The notes under the pieces: model-generated
What the model was told of the DNA's origin: nothing
Database searches by the model: none
The model's input: the letters and a program-made list of their open reading frames with translations, nothing else
Part shown: positions 8,385-18,413 of the stretch, piece by piece
How positions within the stretch are numbered: position 1 is the first letter of the stretch
How the letters are laid out: every line of letters begins with the position of its first letter
Made by a program: the position numbers and the translations under genes
Assembly (NCBI GenBank): GCA_034670025.1
Contig: JAXMOE010000003.1
Coordinates: 1 to 64,000 of the forward strand
Origin: PGYR01 sp034670025
GTDB taxonomy: Bacteria; Bacteroidota; Ignavibacteria; Kapaibacteriales; UBA2268
Direction of reading: 5' to 3'
Length of the DNA stretch: 64,000 bases

Positions 8385-10364
8385 CTATTTTACTACTTGA
8401 AAAACATCTGATTTTAACATAACACCGTTTATAATTATTCCATAAACGTAAGAACCTGTGTTAAAATTGCTCATATTAATGTTAAACGTGTTACTATTCG
8501 AGTTCAATTGATAACTAGAATGATTCATCTGCTTACCATTGATGTCAGAAATTTGTATTTGTACTTCATTTGCATTTGTATTTGAAATATTAACTTGCAA
8601 AGTTGTATTATTTGAAATTACATTGATATCTGCATATAGATTATCATAATTCCTTTCAAAAGCTTTTTGTTCATCTACATATTCTATTTCTTTTTTAGAG
8701 TAGACTCCGCCATAATTATCTAGCATATCACACGAATACTCACAAGGAACTAATATCCCTTCTCCTGTAGGGTTAATCAAATAATTAACATTATCGCAAT
8801 TAGGATAATCACTAATAGTATATAAATTTTGTATATCAACTTCTGTAGGACTAATTCGACATACTCTTAATTTTCTAAGACAACAGTCAGAATTACATGG
8901 TTTGTAAATAGTAATAGTCCTCATTACACCATGTACAGGAGAAAACTCCGTATGTTCCCATGTAACCCAACAAGAAGCCTTTGAAACTCTCCATACAGTA
9001 GAACAAGGTTCAGCTCCCTCATTTATAATATCTAACCATTTCGGATCAAACCCCATATCATTTTTAACAATAATAGCAGTAACTGCCTGTTGATAGATAT
9101 CTTTATCTGTTAAACATCCACTACAATTTACACTTGAGTTTGTATTAAAGACTTCTATTCCAGTTATCTGAATATCCTGCCATACACCACAAGCTTTTCT
9201 TGATGAATAAGATATATTCATATAACAACCTGGACAACCAGCAATAGCAATTTTAATGTTTTTTCTTACTTCGAATTCATCGTTAAAACAATCTGGTAAG
9301 CACGGTTCAGTTCCAGGTTCGTATTCACAAGTTACCTCTCTCTCTAATATACATGGATCAGGGTCATTAGTATAACGAAATAACTTTATTACAAATTTAT
9401 AATCTTGTCCAGGCTCTAAACAAATACCCTTATTTGATAAATCTAATTGACCAATTGGTGCTGGCTGGGTACTAATTGATTCTATGGCACCATTTCGATA
9501 AGTTTCTATAGTAAAACCATTATAACACTGATACTCTGGTGGTATATTTATAGCTGGTTGAACAAAACATTGATCCTCTGAACAGTTTCCACCACCTTTA
9601 GTAGAGGTTAAAGTAAACCATTCATTATAAACCTCTTCTGTTGGGCATGAACAATGACAAATTAACAATTTAGATTTTTCAACGCACTCTCTGCCATCTA
9701 TTATTAATTTATACGAAATATTGTTTTGCCCAGGTGGTAAGCAAAGGTTACCTAACCCATTAGGAATAAGTTCTTCATCATTCTCATTATAATATTTTAC
9801 TTCTATATCTAGAGATTCTATATCGCAAATTATACCATTATCAGTGACAATATCAGGTGTCCAACAACAATCTGTACTTGCAGAATTAGTTTCAGTAAAT
9901 TCAATATCAATAAATTCACAACAATCAGCATTGCAGTAAGATGATGTCTTTTCAATTTTACATGGAGCTGGATCTCCTTCATATCGATATAAATATATAG
10001 TAATTGTAATAGTCTGTCCAGCAGGAACACATTGCTCAATCTGGTTCATATTTACAGGTAATGTCTGCATTGAACTCATTGTTGAGCCATCATCTATTTT
10101 GTAATGAGAATAACAATCGTATTCAGGGGGAATCTGGAAACTACCTGTTAACTTACATTGATCAGGCCCACATCCACCATCAGTAACAACATTTAATGTA
10201 AGCCATGAATTTCTTTCATAAGAACTAGGGCAAAAACAATCGCAATCTTGACTATCAGAAGATTTTAAAATTCGATTCCCGCTATCATCATATTGATAGT
10301 TTAAACTTTCTTGTGCAAATAAGCTTAAACTAGCTAATAGAAATAATATTATTAATTTTTTCAT
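8385..10364 (-). CDS. Cys-rich secreted protein with duplicated modules and T9SS sorting domain
   Basis: This 659-residue protein carries a signal peptide (MKKLIILFLLASLSLFAQES) and is unusually rich in cysteine. Two modules of about 105 residues are recognisable duplicates: one beginning CDCFCPSSYERNSWLTLNVV, the second beginning CHCSCPTEEVYNEWFTLTS. Each continues GGxCxxDQC, IPPEYxCY, CxxPGQ and LxRYxxDPxPC. Disulfides are likely. The C-terminus (VQIQISDINGKQMNHSSYQL...NTGSYVYGIIINGVMLKS) is a T9SS type A sorting domain. The mature N-terminus, LNYQYDDSGNRI, is identical in style to a YD repeat of RHS proteins, and an RHS gene lies two genes upstream. I do not recognise the Cys-rich family, and no function can be assigned beyond surface or secreted location. 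Confidence 0.72.
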   Translation of the reverse strand: MKKLIILFLLASLSLFAQESLNYQYDDSGNRILKSSDSQDCDCFCPSSYERNSWLTLNVVTDGGCGPDQCKLTGSFQIPPEYDCYSHYKIDDGSTMSSMQTLPVNMNQIEQCVPAGQTITITIYLYRYEGDPAPCKIEKTSSYCNADCCEFIDIEFTETNSASTDCCWTPDIVTDNGIICDIESLDIEVKYYNENDEELIPNGLGNLCLPPGQNNISYKLIIDGRECVEKSKLLICHCSCPTEEVYNEWFTLTSTKGGGNCSEDQCFVQPAINIPPEYQCYNGFTIETYRNGAIESISTQPAPIGQLDLSNKGICLEPGQDYKFVIKLFRYTNDPDPCILEREVTCEYEPGTEPCLPDCFNDEFEVRKNIKIAIAGCPGCYMNISYSSRKACGVWQDIQITGIEVFNTNSSVNCSGCLTDKDIYQQAVTAIIVKNDMGFDPKWLDIINEGAEPCSTVWRVSKASCWVTWEHTEFSPVHGVMRTITIYKPCNSDCCLRKLRVCRISPTEVDIQNLYTISDYPNCDNVNYLINPTGEGILVPCEYSCDMLDNYGGVYSKKEIEYVDEQKAFERNYDNLYADINVISNNTTLQVNISNTNANEVQIQISDINGKQMNHSSYQLNSNSNTFNINMSNFNTGSYVYGIIINGVMLKSDVFQVVK

Positions 10365-10394
10365 ATTGAACCTGTTCTGTTTACTTTCTATTAT

Positions 10395-10919
10395 TTACTT
10401 TATAAAACTATTTGTGCTGTCTGGTTTATGGTCAAACTGTCTAAAATGATAAGTGTCATTTTCAAAATCAGGATCTCCATCAAATGACATTTCCGACTTA
10501 TATATATTAAATGTGGTATCATTTAATATTTTACAATAGTATTTCGCAGGTTGTGGATCAACTGGCCAAGGAGAAGGAGTCCATCTTTCAAAGATTAAAC
10601 TATCTTTGTCTATTTCAAAAATTCCCCAGAGGTGATGTGTATCAAAAGCATCTTTATAAATGCCATTTTTAATCAAACCTTCCAAGTTACTCAAATTATC
10701 TTCTTTATGATCATATCCATACAACAGAACACCATTACTATAAAAAAATATTATATGATATCTGTCAGTTTTTTCTCTTTTTAGGTAAAAGTAGCCATCT
10801 ATTTTCAACTCACTCCCAAAATAAGGAGCCTTTTGTAAAGTTAGTTGAGCATCAAAATCATCACTACAACAAACAATAGAAATACTTAACATCAAAATGA
10901 AAAAATATTTGATATTCAT
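10395..10919 (-). CDS. Small lipoprotein; candidate immunity protein for the upstream RHS toxin
   Basis: I place the start at the ATG at 10919 (174 residues), 19 bases after the RHS stop, because it gives a clean lipoprotein signal (MNIKYFFILMLSISIVC|CSDD). Longer starts would read back into the RHS gene. The mature part is acidic and aromatic (YHIIFFYSNGVLLYGYDH, WTPSPWPVDPQPAKYYCK) with no family that I recognise. Its position immediately after a polymorphic-toxin-like gene, its small size and its envelope location fit an immunity lipoprotein. That role is inferred from context only. Confidence 0.6.
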   Translation of the reverse strand: MNIKYFFILMLSISIVCCSDDFDAQLTLQKAPYFGSELKIDGYFYLKREKTDRYHIIFFYSNGVLLYGYDHKEDNLSNLEGLIKNGIYKDAFDTHHLWGIFEIDKDSLIFERWTPSPWPVDPQPAKYYCKILNDTTFNIYKSEMSFDGDPDFENDTYHFRQFDHKPDSTNSFIK

Positions 10920-10938
10920 TATATTACATTCTATTAAA

Positions 10939-13900
10939 TTAATAAAATACACCAAAATGGAACCAAAAATCGTTAGGTGAACCCAAATTTCTGAAGAACG
11001 GTACATCTTGCCATTTATGTATAATCTGGTTTTGAATTTCATCTCTAATATCTTCCGAATTCAAACCAAATGAGATTGGCCCTACTTTTAAAAACAATAC
11101 TCCTGCTCTATATTTATCGGGATTAGTGTTACCTTCTAGATAATATTCATTACCGTCCTCACCTATTCCTACTCTACGGTCTTTCCATTTTAACCCAGGA
11201 TCACCAGTAAACAAATCAAGTCCAACTGAAAAGATACCAAAGTCAATTCTAGTTCTAGAAGTAAGGAATCTATCCCCACCATCAGCTTTAGGTATTCCTG
11301 GTAAACTATTAATCCCAAATATATACTTGAACCAATTCTCATCATTTTCAGATTTAACGTTTAACAAAATTAATGGACTTCCAACTGAATATGTTCCAGT
11401 ACTTCTTGTAAATTCATTAAAATTATCTCCTGCGGAATAATTATATTGCGTTCCTTCAACTGTTACAACGATACCAAAATAACTAACAGACCATTGACCA
11501 CCTAATCGAGTTTCAGTTCCACCTTTACCAGTACCGTAATAATTAGTATAATAAGTCATACCAAAATTTAATCTATATGCAATTGGTAAAGAAGTTGGCA
11601 ACCCGATTGAAACATCGAAGCCCATATTCCATCCAAAACTACCATACCCAATGTTAAACTTTACAGCAACTGGTGAGATGAATTTCTGTAATTCATATCC
11701 AGGATCAGTGAAGAAAATGACATATGCAGCTATTGCAGCCCAGACAAAATCACCATCGGGGTCAGTATATTGAAGTGGATTGTTAAGTGCGTAAGAATAC
11801 CTATTTAACCCTTGAGTGATTCCTTTATTTTGGAGTAAATTGTCAACATGTAAGAACCTACCTAGACAAGGATCATAAAGTCTGCCATTCATATTTATTA
11901 AACCGAATTCAGGTATATGCTCGTGTCCTGTAAATCCACGTTCTAATAATGAAAATTGTGGATGGTCGAACTCATTGTCATAATTGTTATTCCAGTTATC
12001 CGCTTCTCTCAACTTTCCCCACGGGTCATAACTAAAAGTAGCAACTACGTTAGCTTGATTATCTGTGATAGTTTGAATTGAACCTAAGTGATCTGTGTGT
12101 ATATAAAATAATTCTTCTGATTTACTTCCATTATCTTCTTCAATAATAAAAGCACCAACTAATTTATTTCTAGCATGAATATAATGAATTTGTTTTGTTC
12201 TACCTGATTGATCAATAATTTTTTCATAATTTTCAATATAATACTTAGTTCTTTCCCAGTTACCGTTTAAAAACATTTTTGTTGCTCTTCTGATCTGATT
12301 TTCATCATATACTATATCATAACTGTACCCAGTTTCCTTAATATTAATTGGATCATTATACGAATTATATGTAATGTCTTGAGACAAACAATCTCCACAG
12401 GCGTCATCACCAGGGTCAGGTATCAAATCTGTAATCGCATGTGAACGAATGGGATCATTGTATTGATAATCTCCTACATCTGATTTGTCATCGATATTTC
12501 CACCTAAAGTATAGTCAACAATTTTAGGAACGCCATTTGTAGTATAATTTGTTAATCTGTATAAGTTATCATAATCAAATACTTCTGTCTGATTATTATT
12601 GATAATATCCGTTCTCGAAATCATTACATTTTTACGTTCATCATATTCGTAATGTAGATTCTGAAGTGTAGTTTGTTCTTCAGCCCTGATATCTGATAGA
12701 TAACCATAAGGGTTATTGTAATCTCTATAATTATTAACTCCATTTCCATATAAATATTCAGTAAAAGCGTTGTTTGCGTTGGTTTCGGATAATTCCCAGA
12801 TTAAAGAATTGTCGGATCCGTTTTTTATTGAAGTTAAATTTCCACCTGAGTCATAGTAATAGTTTAAAGAGAACTCTGAAGGGAATAATTCAGACTTTAT
12901 ATTACCTTTAGAATCATAAGTATAATATTTCTCAAAAAATACAGTACCATTATCTATAAGTTCACCAGTATAAAATAATTTTCTTTCATTATAATCGAAA
13001 GTTTTGTGTACATCCGCTCCTTGAATTTCTTTCAATAAATTTCTCTTGTTTCCATTTTCAAAATACGAAAAGTAAATAGTACCATTTGAGGTTTTAGTTT
13101 CTAATCTTGAAAAGTTATCATAAGTTAAAGTATGAATGCTCCCTTTAGGGTCAACTTGTTCTATAAGCTGGTCATATGCATTGTAATCATAAGTATATGT
13201 CCCAGCATTGGGGTCATTTATTTCCGTTTTATTCTTATGTATGTCATAATCAAAATTTGTTTCTACAGTATTCTCATAAATTATTTTACTTATTTGCCCA
13301 TTATCATGATAGCGGTATTCAATAGTTCCGCCATCATCTACTTCTTCGATTATTTGACCTGCTACATTAGATGTCTTCGACGTTATTATTCCATTAGGAT
13401 CAGATTCCGTAATTGTGTATCCATTATAACTAAAAGTAGTTGCCAAATCATCGAGTGGATCCGCATTAATTGTCAATCTATTTTCTTTTTTTCTTCCATA
13501 TATGTCATAATCATACTTTATCCATTTTATTTGGTCACCGTTAAAGTAAGGAAGTGATTCAGCTTGTAATAAATTGAATTTATTGTCATACTCTTTGTCG
13601 ATAATTGCAATATTTCCACCAAATAATGTAGTTTCTGATCTAATTAAATTACCCCATACATCATAATATTTTGTATTATCTTTAGAATTATTTGAGGTGT
13701 TTATAATCTTATAATGAGAGTTTATACTGTTTGGAAATGTTGTCCATTCGGTTGAAAATGATTCTAATTCTCCTTCTGCATGCTCAATATCAGTCAAATT
13801 ACCCCAACTATCATAATTTTTTGTTGTGGTAATGCCATAAGTCGAAGCAGTTTCAACTTTATCTGCAATTATGTCATAAGTAAAAGTTTTTAAATTACCT

Positions 13901-16900
13901 TCAGTGTCATTTTTTTCTTCCATATATCTACCGTTATCACTATAATCTCTAGTGGTAGTTAAAGGTGAGGTAGTGGGATCATTAGGTGCAAATGTCAATT
14001 TGTTTGTAACATTTCCAAATCCATCTCTTTCAACTATAACATTATTTACTTGTTTTGTTAAGTCTTTGGGATGATTTCTATTAATTATTGTTGAAGTTAA
14101 AATCCCATTTTGATCAAACTCATTTTCCTCAATCCTAACATGTCCTATAGGATCGTTAGAATCTTCATGTCGATCAGTTGTTATTTTTTTTGTTAAATAA
14201 TTTGGCTTCCAAGAATCTTTGTTTTCGAATGTGTATTCAACTTTTTTTGATTTAACTGGGCTAGAAATAGAACCATAATAAATGTTTTGCTCTTCAATAT
14301 TAGCGTTTAAATCATAGTCGTTAACTTCAATTATTTCATGACCAAATATAGGGTTTGTAGTTGTTTTATTTTCAACAAATGGAAAATATCTATTATTGTT
14401 TAAATCAATATAGTCAAATAAATATTCTTCCATATTAACAGCATCTTTCGACGTCCCATTTAGCCTATAAGTAATTTTTTTATCTAATTGACGATAGTAA
14501 TATTGATTATCAAAACTAAAATAATTCTCATCTACAAAATTTCCTCTATATTCCTTAAAGTATTTGAAACCTAGTAAACCCTTACCTTGGCGGTGAGAAA
14601 CAGCCTCTTTATACCCATAATAATAAATTTTATAACTCAAAGGATCCTGATTAAAATAATCTATATTATAAAACTCTGTTGATGAAACTACAAACAGTGA
14701 ATTTCTAACATCATATAAAGGAAAGCTTGCACTATTACCTTTATCATAATCTATAGTATTAACAGTTAATGGTTTGTTATGGACTTTAATTATATCATTT
14801 TTTCCATTTACTATAAACCCAATATGAAATAAATCTTCGTGAGGATTAAAAGATATGACTTGATCTGGAGAATCACCCCAACTTATATATAAATCATCTT
14901 TTCCATCACCATTGAAATCTCCAATATTAACATTCGACTGATGACAGAAATAACTACCTAAATCAGGATGGTTATGATTAATTGTATTTGTAACTTTTTC
15001 GAAATCATTATTCCCAACACTATAATATATATCAAAGTGTAAGTTACTAGGATTCCCTAATTTATAATATTCTACAATATCACTTTTTCCATCACCATTG
15101 AAATCTCCAACATAATAATTGTTATTATTATAGTTAAGAAAAGGATACTCATTATTTGTGTTGAAATTTGGAGCATTATATTCTTGAGTGAAAAAATCAC
15201 CAGTTTTTTTTCCTGTTCCATACCTGATTTTCCATTCGTTACCATCATCTTTTTTAAAGTATAATAAATCAGTCAATCCGTCACCATTAAAATCTGCAAA
15301 TTTTACAAACCAATCATCTTCAATATATTCATTTTGGATTGAATTTGCTGTTCTGTCGTATTTATTATTTGTAGCTATTGAATATTCAGACAACCTAGAC
15401 AAATTATTATCCAATATGTCCGCTTTACCATCATTATCAACATTTAAGACGTAGACATCATCGCTGATTTCGATAGGGGTATTTTCAACTTTTGAGAAGA
15501 AAATATTCATTGATTTGTTAGAATCATCATATAGAGAATATAGAGTTGCTTTTCTAATTCCATTATTAACAGTTACAACAAGTAGATCATCAACGCCAGT
15601 ACCTGTAAAATCAGCAGAATAAACATTTTCTAATTGTGTATTAACTAGATGTATATTAGATGTAAAAGAAAAGCTATTACCGTTCGACTTATGATATTCT
15701 AAATCATAATTATTATTACTATTTTTTCTGCAAGTTATTAGATCTTGTCTCCCATCCCCATTGAAATCTCCAACAGTTGAATATTCAAACAAAGCATCAT
15801 TACCTTGTGTTTGGAATTGTTGAGTTATTGATGCACCCGTATTAGATGCACCGCTCAAGTAATTATGGGATTCATAATAATACCATTTTTTTGGATCATC
15901 ATTATTTATAAGTGTCTCATTTGAAATTTTATCAGTAATACCATTTCCACTAAAATCACCAAACAAATATGCCCCATTATCATACAACTGGTATGGTGTA
16001 ATACAAACATCAATATCGGGGACATTAGTCAAGTGTCTTCCATCAAATTCAAAAAGCGTATTGTTATAACTTTCATTATCAGCATTTTTTTCTTCAATTG
16101 AATATATTTTTGAAAATTTTTCTAGGATATAGTTAATTTCATACGTTCGTACAATTTGGTTTTCACTTTCAACTTCAATTTTATTTAAAAGTAATGATTT
16201 CTCAATTTTTTCTCCTTTACTATATCTGAAATTTTTGTCATTTCGTATGCCGTAATAGAATTTTATTGAATTATAAGGGTTCAAGTTTTCTGAAACATTT
16301 CCAGTATATTTAATTTCATCTATATATATTTCTCCATCGTGATTAAAGTAACTAAATTCAATGAAATTACTAAACTTATCCTGTATTCTGCTTATATACC
16401 AGCTTAAAACGTTATTTGTATTTGGTAAATATTGTTTCGAGTCAGTAGTTTTACCAAACTCTATTATTGTTCCATCTAATTTTTTAACTTCAAAGTAATC
16501 ATAACCTGTTTTAGGTGAACCACTTTGTCCGTAGGGAGTAATTTCGTATTCATCACCAACTTCAGGAGCATAAACTGCATTTTGTGAACCATAGGTCTCG
16601 CTATTTTTCACTATTAATCTACTCCCATTATAATTAAGTTTATCAGAATCATCTAAATCAAAATTCTCTACTTCTCCGTCTAAGTAGTAAGTCAAGTTTT
16701 CTCTGCTAATTGCTGATAATCCCATCAATCCCCATCCCCAACCAAGAGTACCATTTTTACTGACTGAATTATATGATAATGAAATTTGTGGCACGAGAGT
16801 CTTTGTTCCAGAAGGTGTGTATATAGGAATATTATAGTTGGCTGATCCATTAGGAGAAACACTGAATTTTCCTTTTAAAGTCCCTACAGGTTTTGTGTAA

Positions 16901-17022
16901 TCAAGACTACGAGTTTCTAAATCTATAGTCGATGTTACATAGTTTATAGGACTAAACTGTTGCGATTCTAAAATAAGAGTAAAAACACTAATAAATAGTA
17001 TTACTTTAATTAACAGTTGCAT
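10939..17022 (-). CDS. SpvB/RHS-repeat polymorphic toxin-like protein with type-23-like C-terminus
   Basis: The start is the ATG at 17022, preceded by GGGAG, rather than the GTG 12 bases upstream. The product is 2027 residues with a signal peptide (MQLLIKVILFISVFTLILES). Residues of about 45-110 match the SpvB N-terminal domain (VSPNGSANYNIPIYTPSGTK, LGWGWGLMGLSAISRE). Residues 330-720 contain FG-GAP/VCBS repeats (GDFNGDGRQDLI, ADFNGDGLTDLLY, GDFNGDGKSDIVEYY, GDFNGDGKDDLYI). Next come many YD/RHS repeats and the RHS core end (NMNGRLYDPCLGRFLHVD, LNRYSYALNNPLQYTDPDGD near 1740). The variable tail of about 260 residues, with DGGDRFLTSRTRI, DLFTGD and YRAGVLFLKVG, resembles the polymorphic toxin type 23 domain (Ntox23). 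RHS shells encapsulate such C-terminal effectors. The next gene downstream is a lipoprotein that could give immunity. Confidence 0.82.
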   Translation of the reverse strand: MQLLIKVILFISVFTLILESQQFSPINYVTSTIDLETRSLDYTKPVGTLKGKFSVSPNGSANYNIPIYTPSGTKTLVPQISLSYNSVSKNGTLGWGWGLMGLSAISRENLTYYLDGEVENFDLDDSDKLNYNGSRLIVKNSETYGSQNAVYAPEVGDEYEITPYGQSGSPKTGYDYFEVKKLDGTIIEFGKTTDSKQYLPNTNNVLSWYISRIQDKFSNFIEFSYFNHDGEIYIDEIKYTGNVSENLNPYNSIKFYYGIRNDKNFRYSKGEKIEKSLLLNKIEVESENQIVRTYEINYILEKFSKIYSIEEKNADNESYNNTLFEFDGRHLTNVPDIDVCITPYQLYDNGAYLFGDFSGNGITDKISNETLINNDDPKKWYYYESHNYLSGASNTGASITQQFQTQGNDALFEYSTVGDFNGDGRQDLITCRKNSNNNYDLEYHKSNGNSFSFTSNIHLVNTQLENVYSADFTGTGVDDLLVVTVNNGIRKATLYSLYDDSNKSMNIFFSKVENTPIEISDDVYVLNVDNDGKADILDNNLSRLSEYSIATNNKYDRTANSIQNEYIEDDWFVKFADFNGDGLTDLLYFKKDDGNEWKIRYGTGKKTGDFFTQEYNAPNFNTNNEYPFLNYNNNNYYVGDFNGDGKSDIVEYYKLGNPSNLHFDIYYSVGNNDFEKVTNTINHNHPDLGSYFCHQSNVNIGDFNGDGKDDLYISWGDSPDQVISFNPHEDLFHIGFIVNGKNDIIKVHNKPLTVNTIDYDKGNSASFPLYDVRNSLFVVSSTEFYNIDYFNQDPLSYKIYYYGYKEAVSHRQGKGLLGFKYFKEYRGNFVDENYFSFDNQYYYRQLDKKITYRLNGTSKDAVNMEEYLFDYIDLNNNRYFPFVENKTTTNPIFGHEIIEVNDYDLNANIEEQNIYYGSISSPVKSKKVEYTFENKDSWKPNYLTKKITTDRHEDSNDPIGHVRIEENEFDQNGILTSTIINRNHPKDLTKQVNNVIVERDGFGNVTNKLTFAPNDPTTSPLTTTRDYSDNGRYMEEKNDTEGNLKTFTYDIIADKVETASTYGITTTKNYDSWGNLTDIEHAEGELESFSTEWTTFPNSINSHYKIINTSNNSKDNTKYYDVWGNLIRSETTLFGGNIAIIDKEYDNKFNLLQAESLPYFNGDQIKWIKYDYDIYGRKKENRLTINADPLDDLATTFSYNGYTITESDPNGIITSKTSNVAGQIIEEVDDGGTIEYRYHDNGQISKIIYENTVETNFDYDIHKNKTEINDPNAGTYTYDYNAYDQLIEQVDPKGSIHTLTYDNFSRLETKTSNGTIYFSYFENGNKRNLLKEIQGADVHKTFDYNERKLFYTGELIDNGTVFFEKYYTYDSKGNIKSELFPSEFSLNYYYDSGGNLTSIKNGSDNSLIWELSETNANNAFTEYLYGNGVNNYRDYNNPYGYLSDIRAEEQTTLQNLHYEYDERKNVMISRTDIINNNQTEVFDYDNLYRLTNYTTNGVPKIVDYTLGGNIDDKSDVGDYQYNDPIRSHAITDLIPDPGDDACGDCLSQDITYNSYNDPINIKETGYSYDIVYDENQIRRATKMFLNGNWERTKYYIENYEKIIDQSGRTKQIHYIHARNKLVGAFIIEEDNGSKSEELFYIHTDHLGSIQTITDNQANVVATFSYDPWGKLREADNWNNNYDNEFDHPQFSLLERGFTGHEHIPEFGLINMNGRLYDPCLGRFLHVDNLLQNKGITQGLNRYSYALNNPLQYTDPDGDFVWAAIAAYVIFFTDPGYELQKFISPVAVKFNIGYGSFGWNMGFDVSIGLPTSLPIAYRLNFGMTYYTNYYGTGKGGTETRLGGQWSVSYFGIVVTVEGTQYNYSAGDNFNEFTRSTGTYSVGSPLILLNVKSENDENWFKYIFGINSLPGIPKADGGDRFLTSRTRIDFGIFSVGLDLFTGDPGLKWKDRRVGIGEDGNEYYLEGNTNPDKYRAGVLFLKVGPISFGLNSEDIRDEIQNQIIHKWQDVPFFRNLGSPNDFWFHFGVFY

Positions 17023-17200
17023 ATTAGCTCCCACGAAATTTAATATTCAGATTCTAAATTCATACTTTATTGAACATGTTTTCAGGCTGTATGATTTAAT
17101 CTTTAATTCTAAATACAATTTAGAACAAATTACCCATCATGTAAATAGCTAAAAGGATTAGACACTGGTATTAAATTTTGTAATACTTACTATGACATTG

Positions 17201-17788
17201 CTATTTAAATAAATAATTATATTTTACTTCTGAAGTAGATTTGATATTTAATTTTTTAAATATATTTCGTTTATGTGATTTTACTGTATTCTTTGAAATA
17301 TATAATTTATTAGCTATGAAGGATTCTGAATGTTCGTTAAAAAGTAGCTCCACTACCTCAATTTCTCTTAATGTAAGTTTTTTTGTGCTCTTCATTTCTT
17401 CCCTAAATGACTGAGTCATAATACAGTTTTCATATACTTTTTCTTTGTCATTAACTATCTTATTAATACTGCTAAATATTTTCCTGCAACCAATTTTTTT
17501 TAATAAATATCCATAAACACCATCTTCATATGCCTTTCTGATTAGACTTGGATTCTCATTAGCACTCAAAATCAAAAATTGCAATTCAGGATATTTTTTT
17601 ATTAAGTAAAGAGAACTTTCTCCATTTATATCAAGATCTAATATGGTTATGTCACAATAACTTTTTGAATTTTCAAAATCATTGATATTAAAAAATAAAT
17701 TGACTGACTCTACATCTTCATTTAATTCTAAATAAGATTTAAATGATTCGGCAAAAGCTCTATGATCTTCTAAAATGTTTATTTTCAT
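17201..17788 (-). CDS. LuxR/NarL-type response regulator (orphan)
   Basis: The start at 17788 (MKINILEDHRAF) gives a standard receiver domain. Upstream ATG codons in the same frame would add 18 residues that do not fit the fold. Residues 1-115 are a receiver domain with the acidic pair ED and the phospho-acceptor Asp in ITILDLDING, plus the SANE (T/S) and LLKK (Lys) residues. Residues 130-195 are a LuxR helix-turn-helix (LTLREIEVVELL..HS.SFIANKLYISKNTVKSHKRNIFKKL). It should bind DNA as a dimer after phosphorylation. No histidine kinase is adjacent. It lies about 180 bases upstream of the RHS gene in the same direction and may control that secreted-protein run, which is an inference. Confidence 0.88.
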   Translation of the reverse strand: MKINILEDHRAFAESFKSYLELNEDVESVNLFFNINDFENSKSYCDITILDLDINGESSLYLIKKYPELQFLILSANENPSLIRKAYEDGVYGYLLKKIGCRKIFSSINKIVNDKEKVYENCIMTQSFREEMKSTKKLTLREIEVVELLFNEHSESFIANKLYISKNTVKSHKRNIFKKLNIKSTSEVKYNYLFK

Positions 17789-17842
17789 ATTACTAAGGGA
17801 TTTTGAATATTCTAAAAAACTAATATAGTAAATTATATCCAT

Positions 17843-18149
17843 TTACTTACTCTTGGATATTAGTTCTTTTCACTGAACATATAATTTATTTTTATTAAAG
17901 ATTAGTATATTTTTACAGTACAGTTTCATTAGATTTCAATATAACAAAATACCCAATTTTCAGAAAGAAACACCTATATTTTTTAATAAATAAGAATCTC
18001 ACTGAACTTATAGTTCAATTGCTAATAATCTATTTCTTAGAGTATAATGGTTTTCGTTCAGATTAAAACATTCTGTTATTTGTTTATGTTTATGTTTAGA
18101 CTATAGCTTCATAACTTTTATTCTATTGCAATATATAAACTTATATCAG
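17843..18149. promoter_or_regulatory. AT-rich intergenic region upstream of the response regulator
   Basis: No ORF is supported here. The region must hold the promoter of the minus-strand response regulator. It may also hold a plus-strand promoter for whatever transcript is ended by the terminator at 18155-18185. No defined promoter box could be assigned. Confidence 0.35.
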
Positions 18150-18154
18150 GGCAT

Positions 18155-18185
18155 TGCCTTTCCTTTGATAAGGCATTTTTTTTTT
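18155..18185 (+). terminator. Plus-strand intrinsic terminator with no upstream gene
   Basis: TGCCTT (18155-18160) pairs with AAGGCA (18170-18175) and is followed by about ten T residues. There is no plus-strand coding gene upstream for many kilobases, so it may end a small RNA transcribed from the 17.9-18.15 kb spacer. It could also be a leftover from a deleted gene. Confidence 0.55.
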
Positions 18186-18187
18186 GA

Positions 18188-18221
18188 GATGTCATTGCGA
18201 ACGAAGTGTGGCAATCTATCT
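18188..18221 (+). repeat. REP-like dispersed repeat (CATTGCGAACGAAG type)
   Basis: The stretch gatgtcattgcgaacgaag followed by tgtggcaatctat closely resembles the CGTCATTGCGAGCGAAGCGAAGCAATCT extragenic element family, which is spread through many bacterial genomes. It can form an imperfect hairpin (ATTGCGA / GGCAAT). Only this copy is visible in the window. Confidence 0.5.
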
Positions 18222-18413
18222 ATTTCATATAATTACTATTGCTTACATCGTTTTGCAAATGTAGTGCAGCCGGTGGTAATTCCAACTCACTACCTATCTA
18301 CACCTCTCGTACACATATATTCTACCTTGGTTTTGTTAGGGCTTTTTGAGTGGGATGGGGGGATGGTATTGTTGATTGGGGTGTGTTGATTTCTATAGTA
18401 AGATATTTTTAAA

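Noticed and set aside
10395..11042. A 215-residue frame starting inside the RHS gene
   Set aside because: Only the part from 10919 on gives a proper lipoprotein signal. The upstream extension overlaps the RHS C-terminus in another frame and has no start context.
18126..18389. A plus-strand frame of 87 codons
   Set aside because: It runs through a terminator, a T tract and a REP-like repeat, and the peptide looks like translated repeat DNA.
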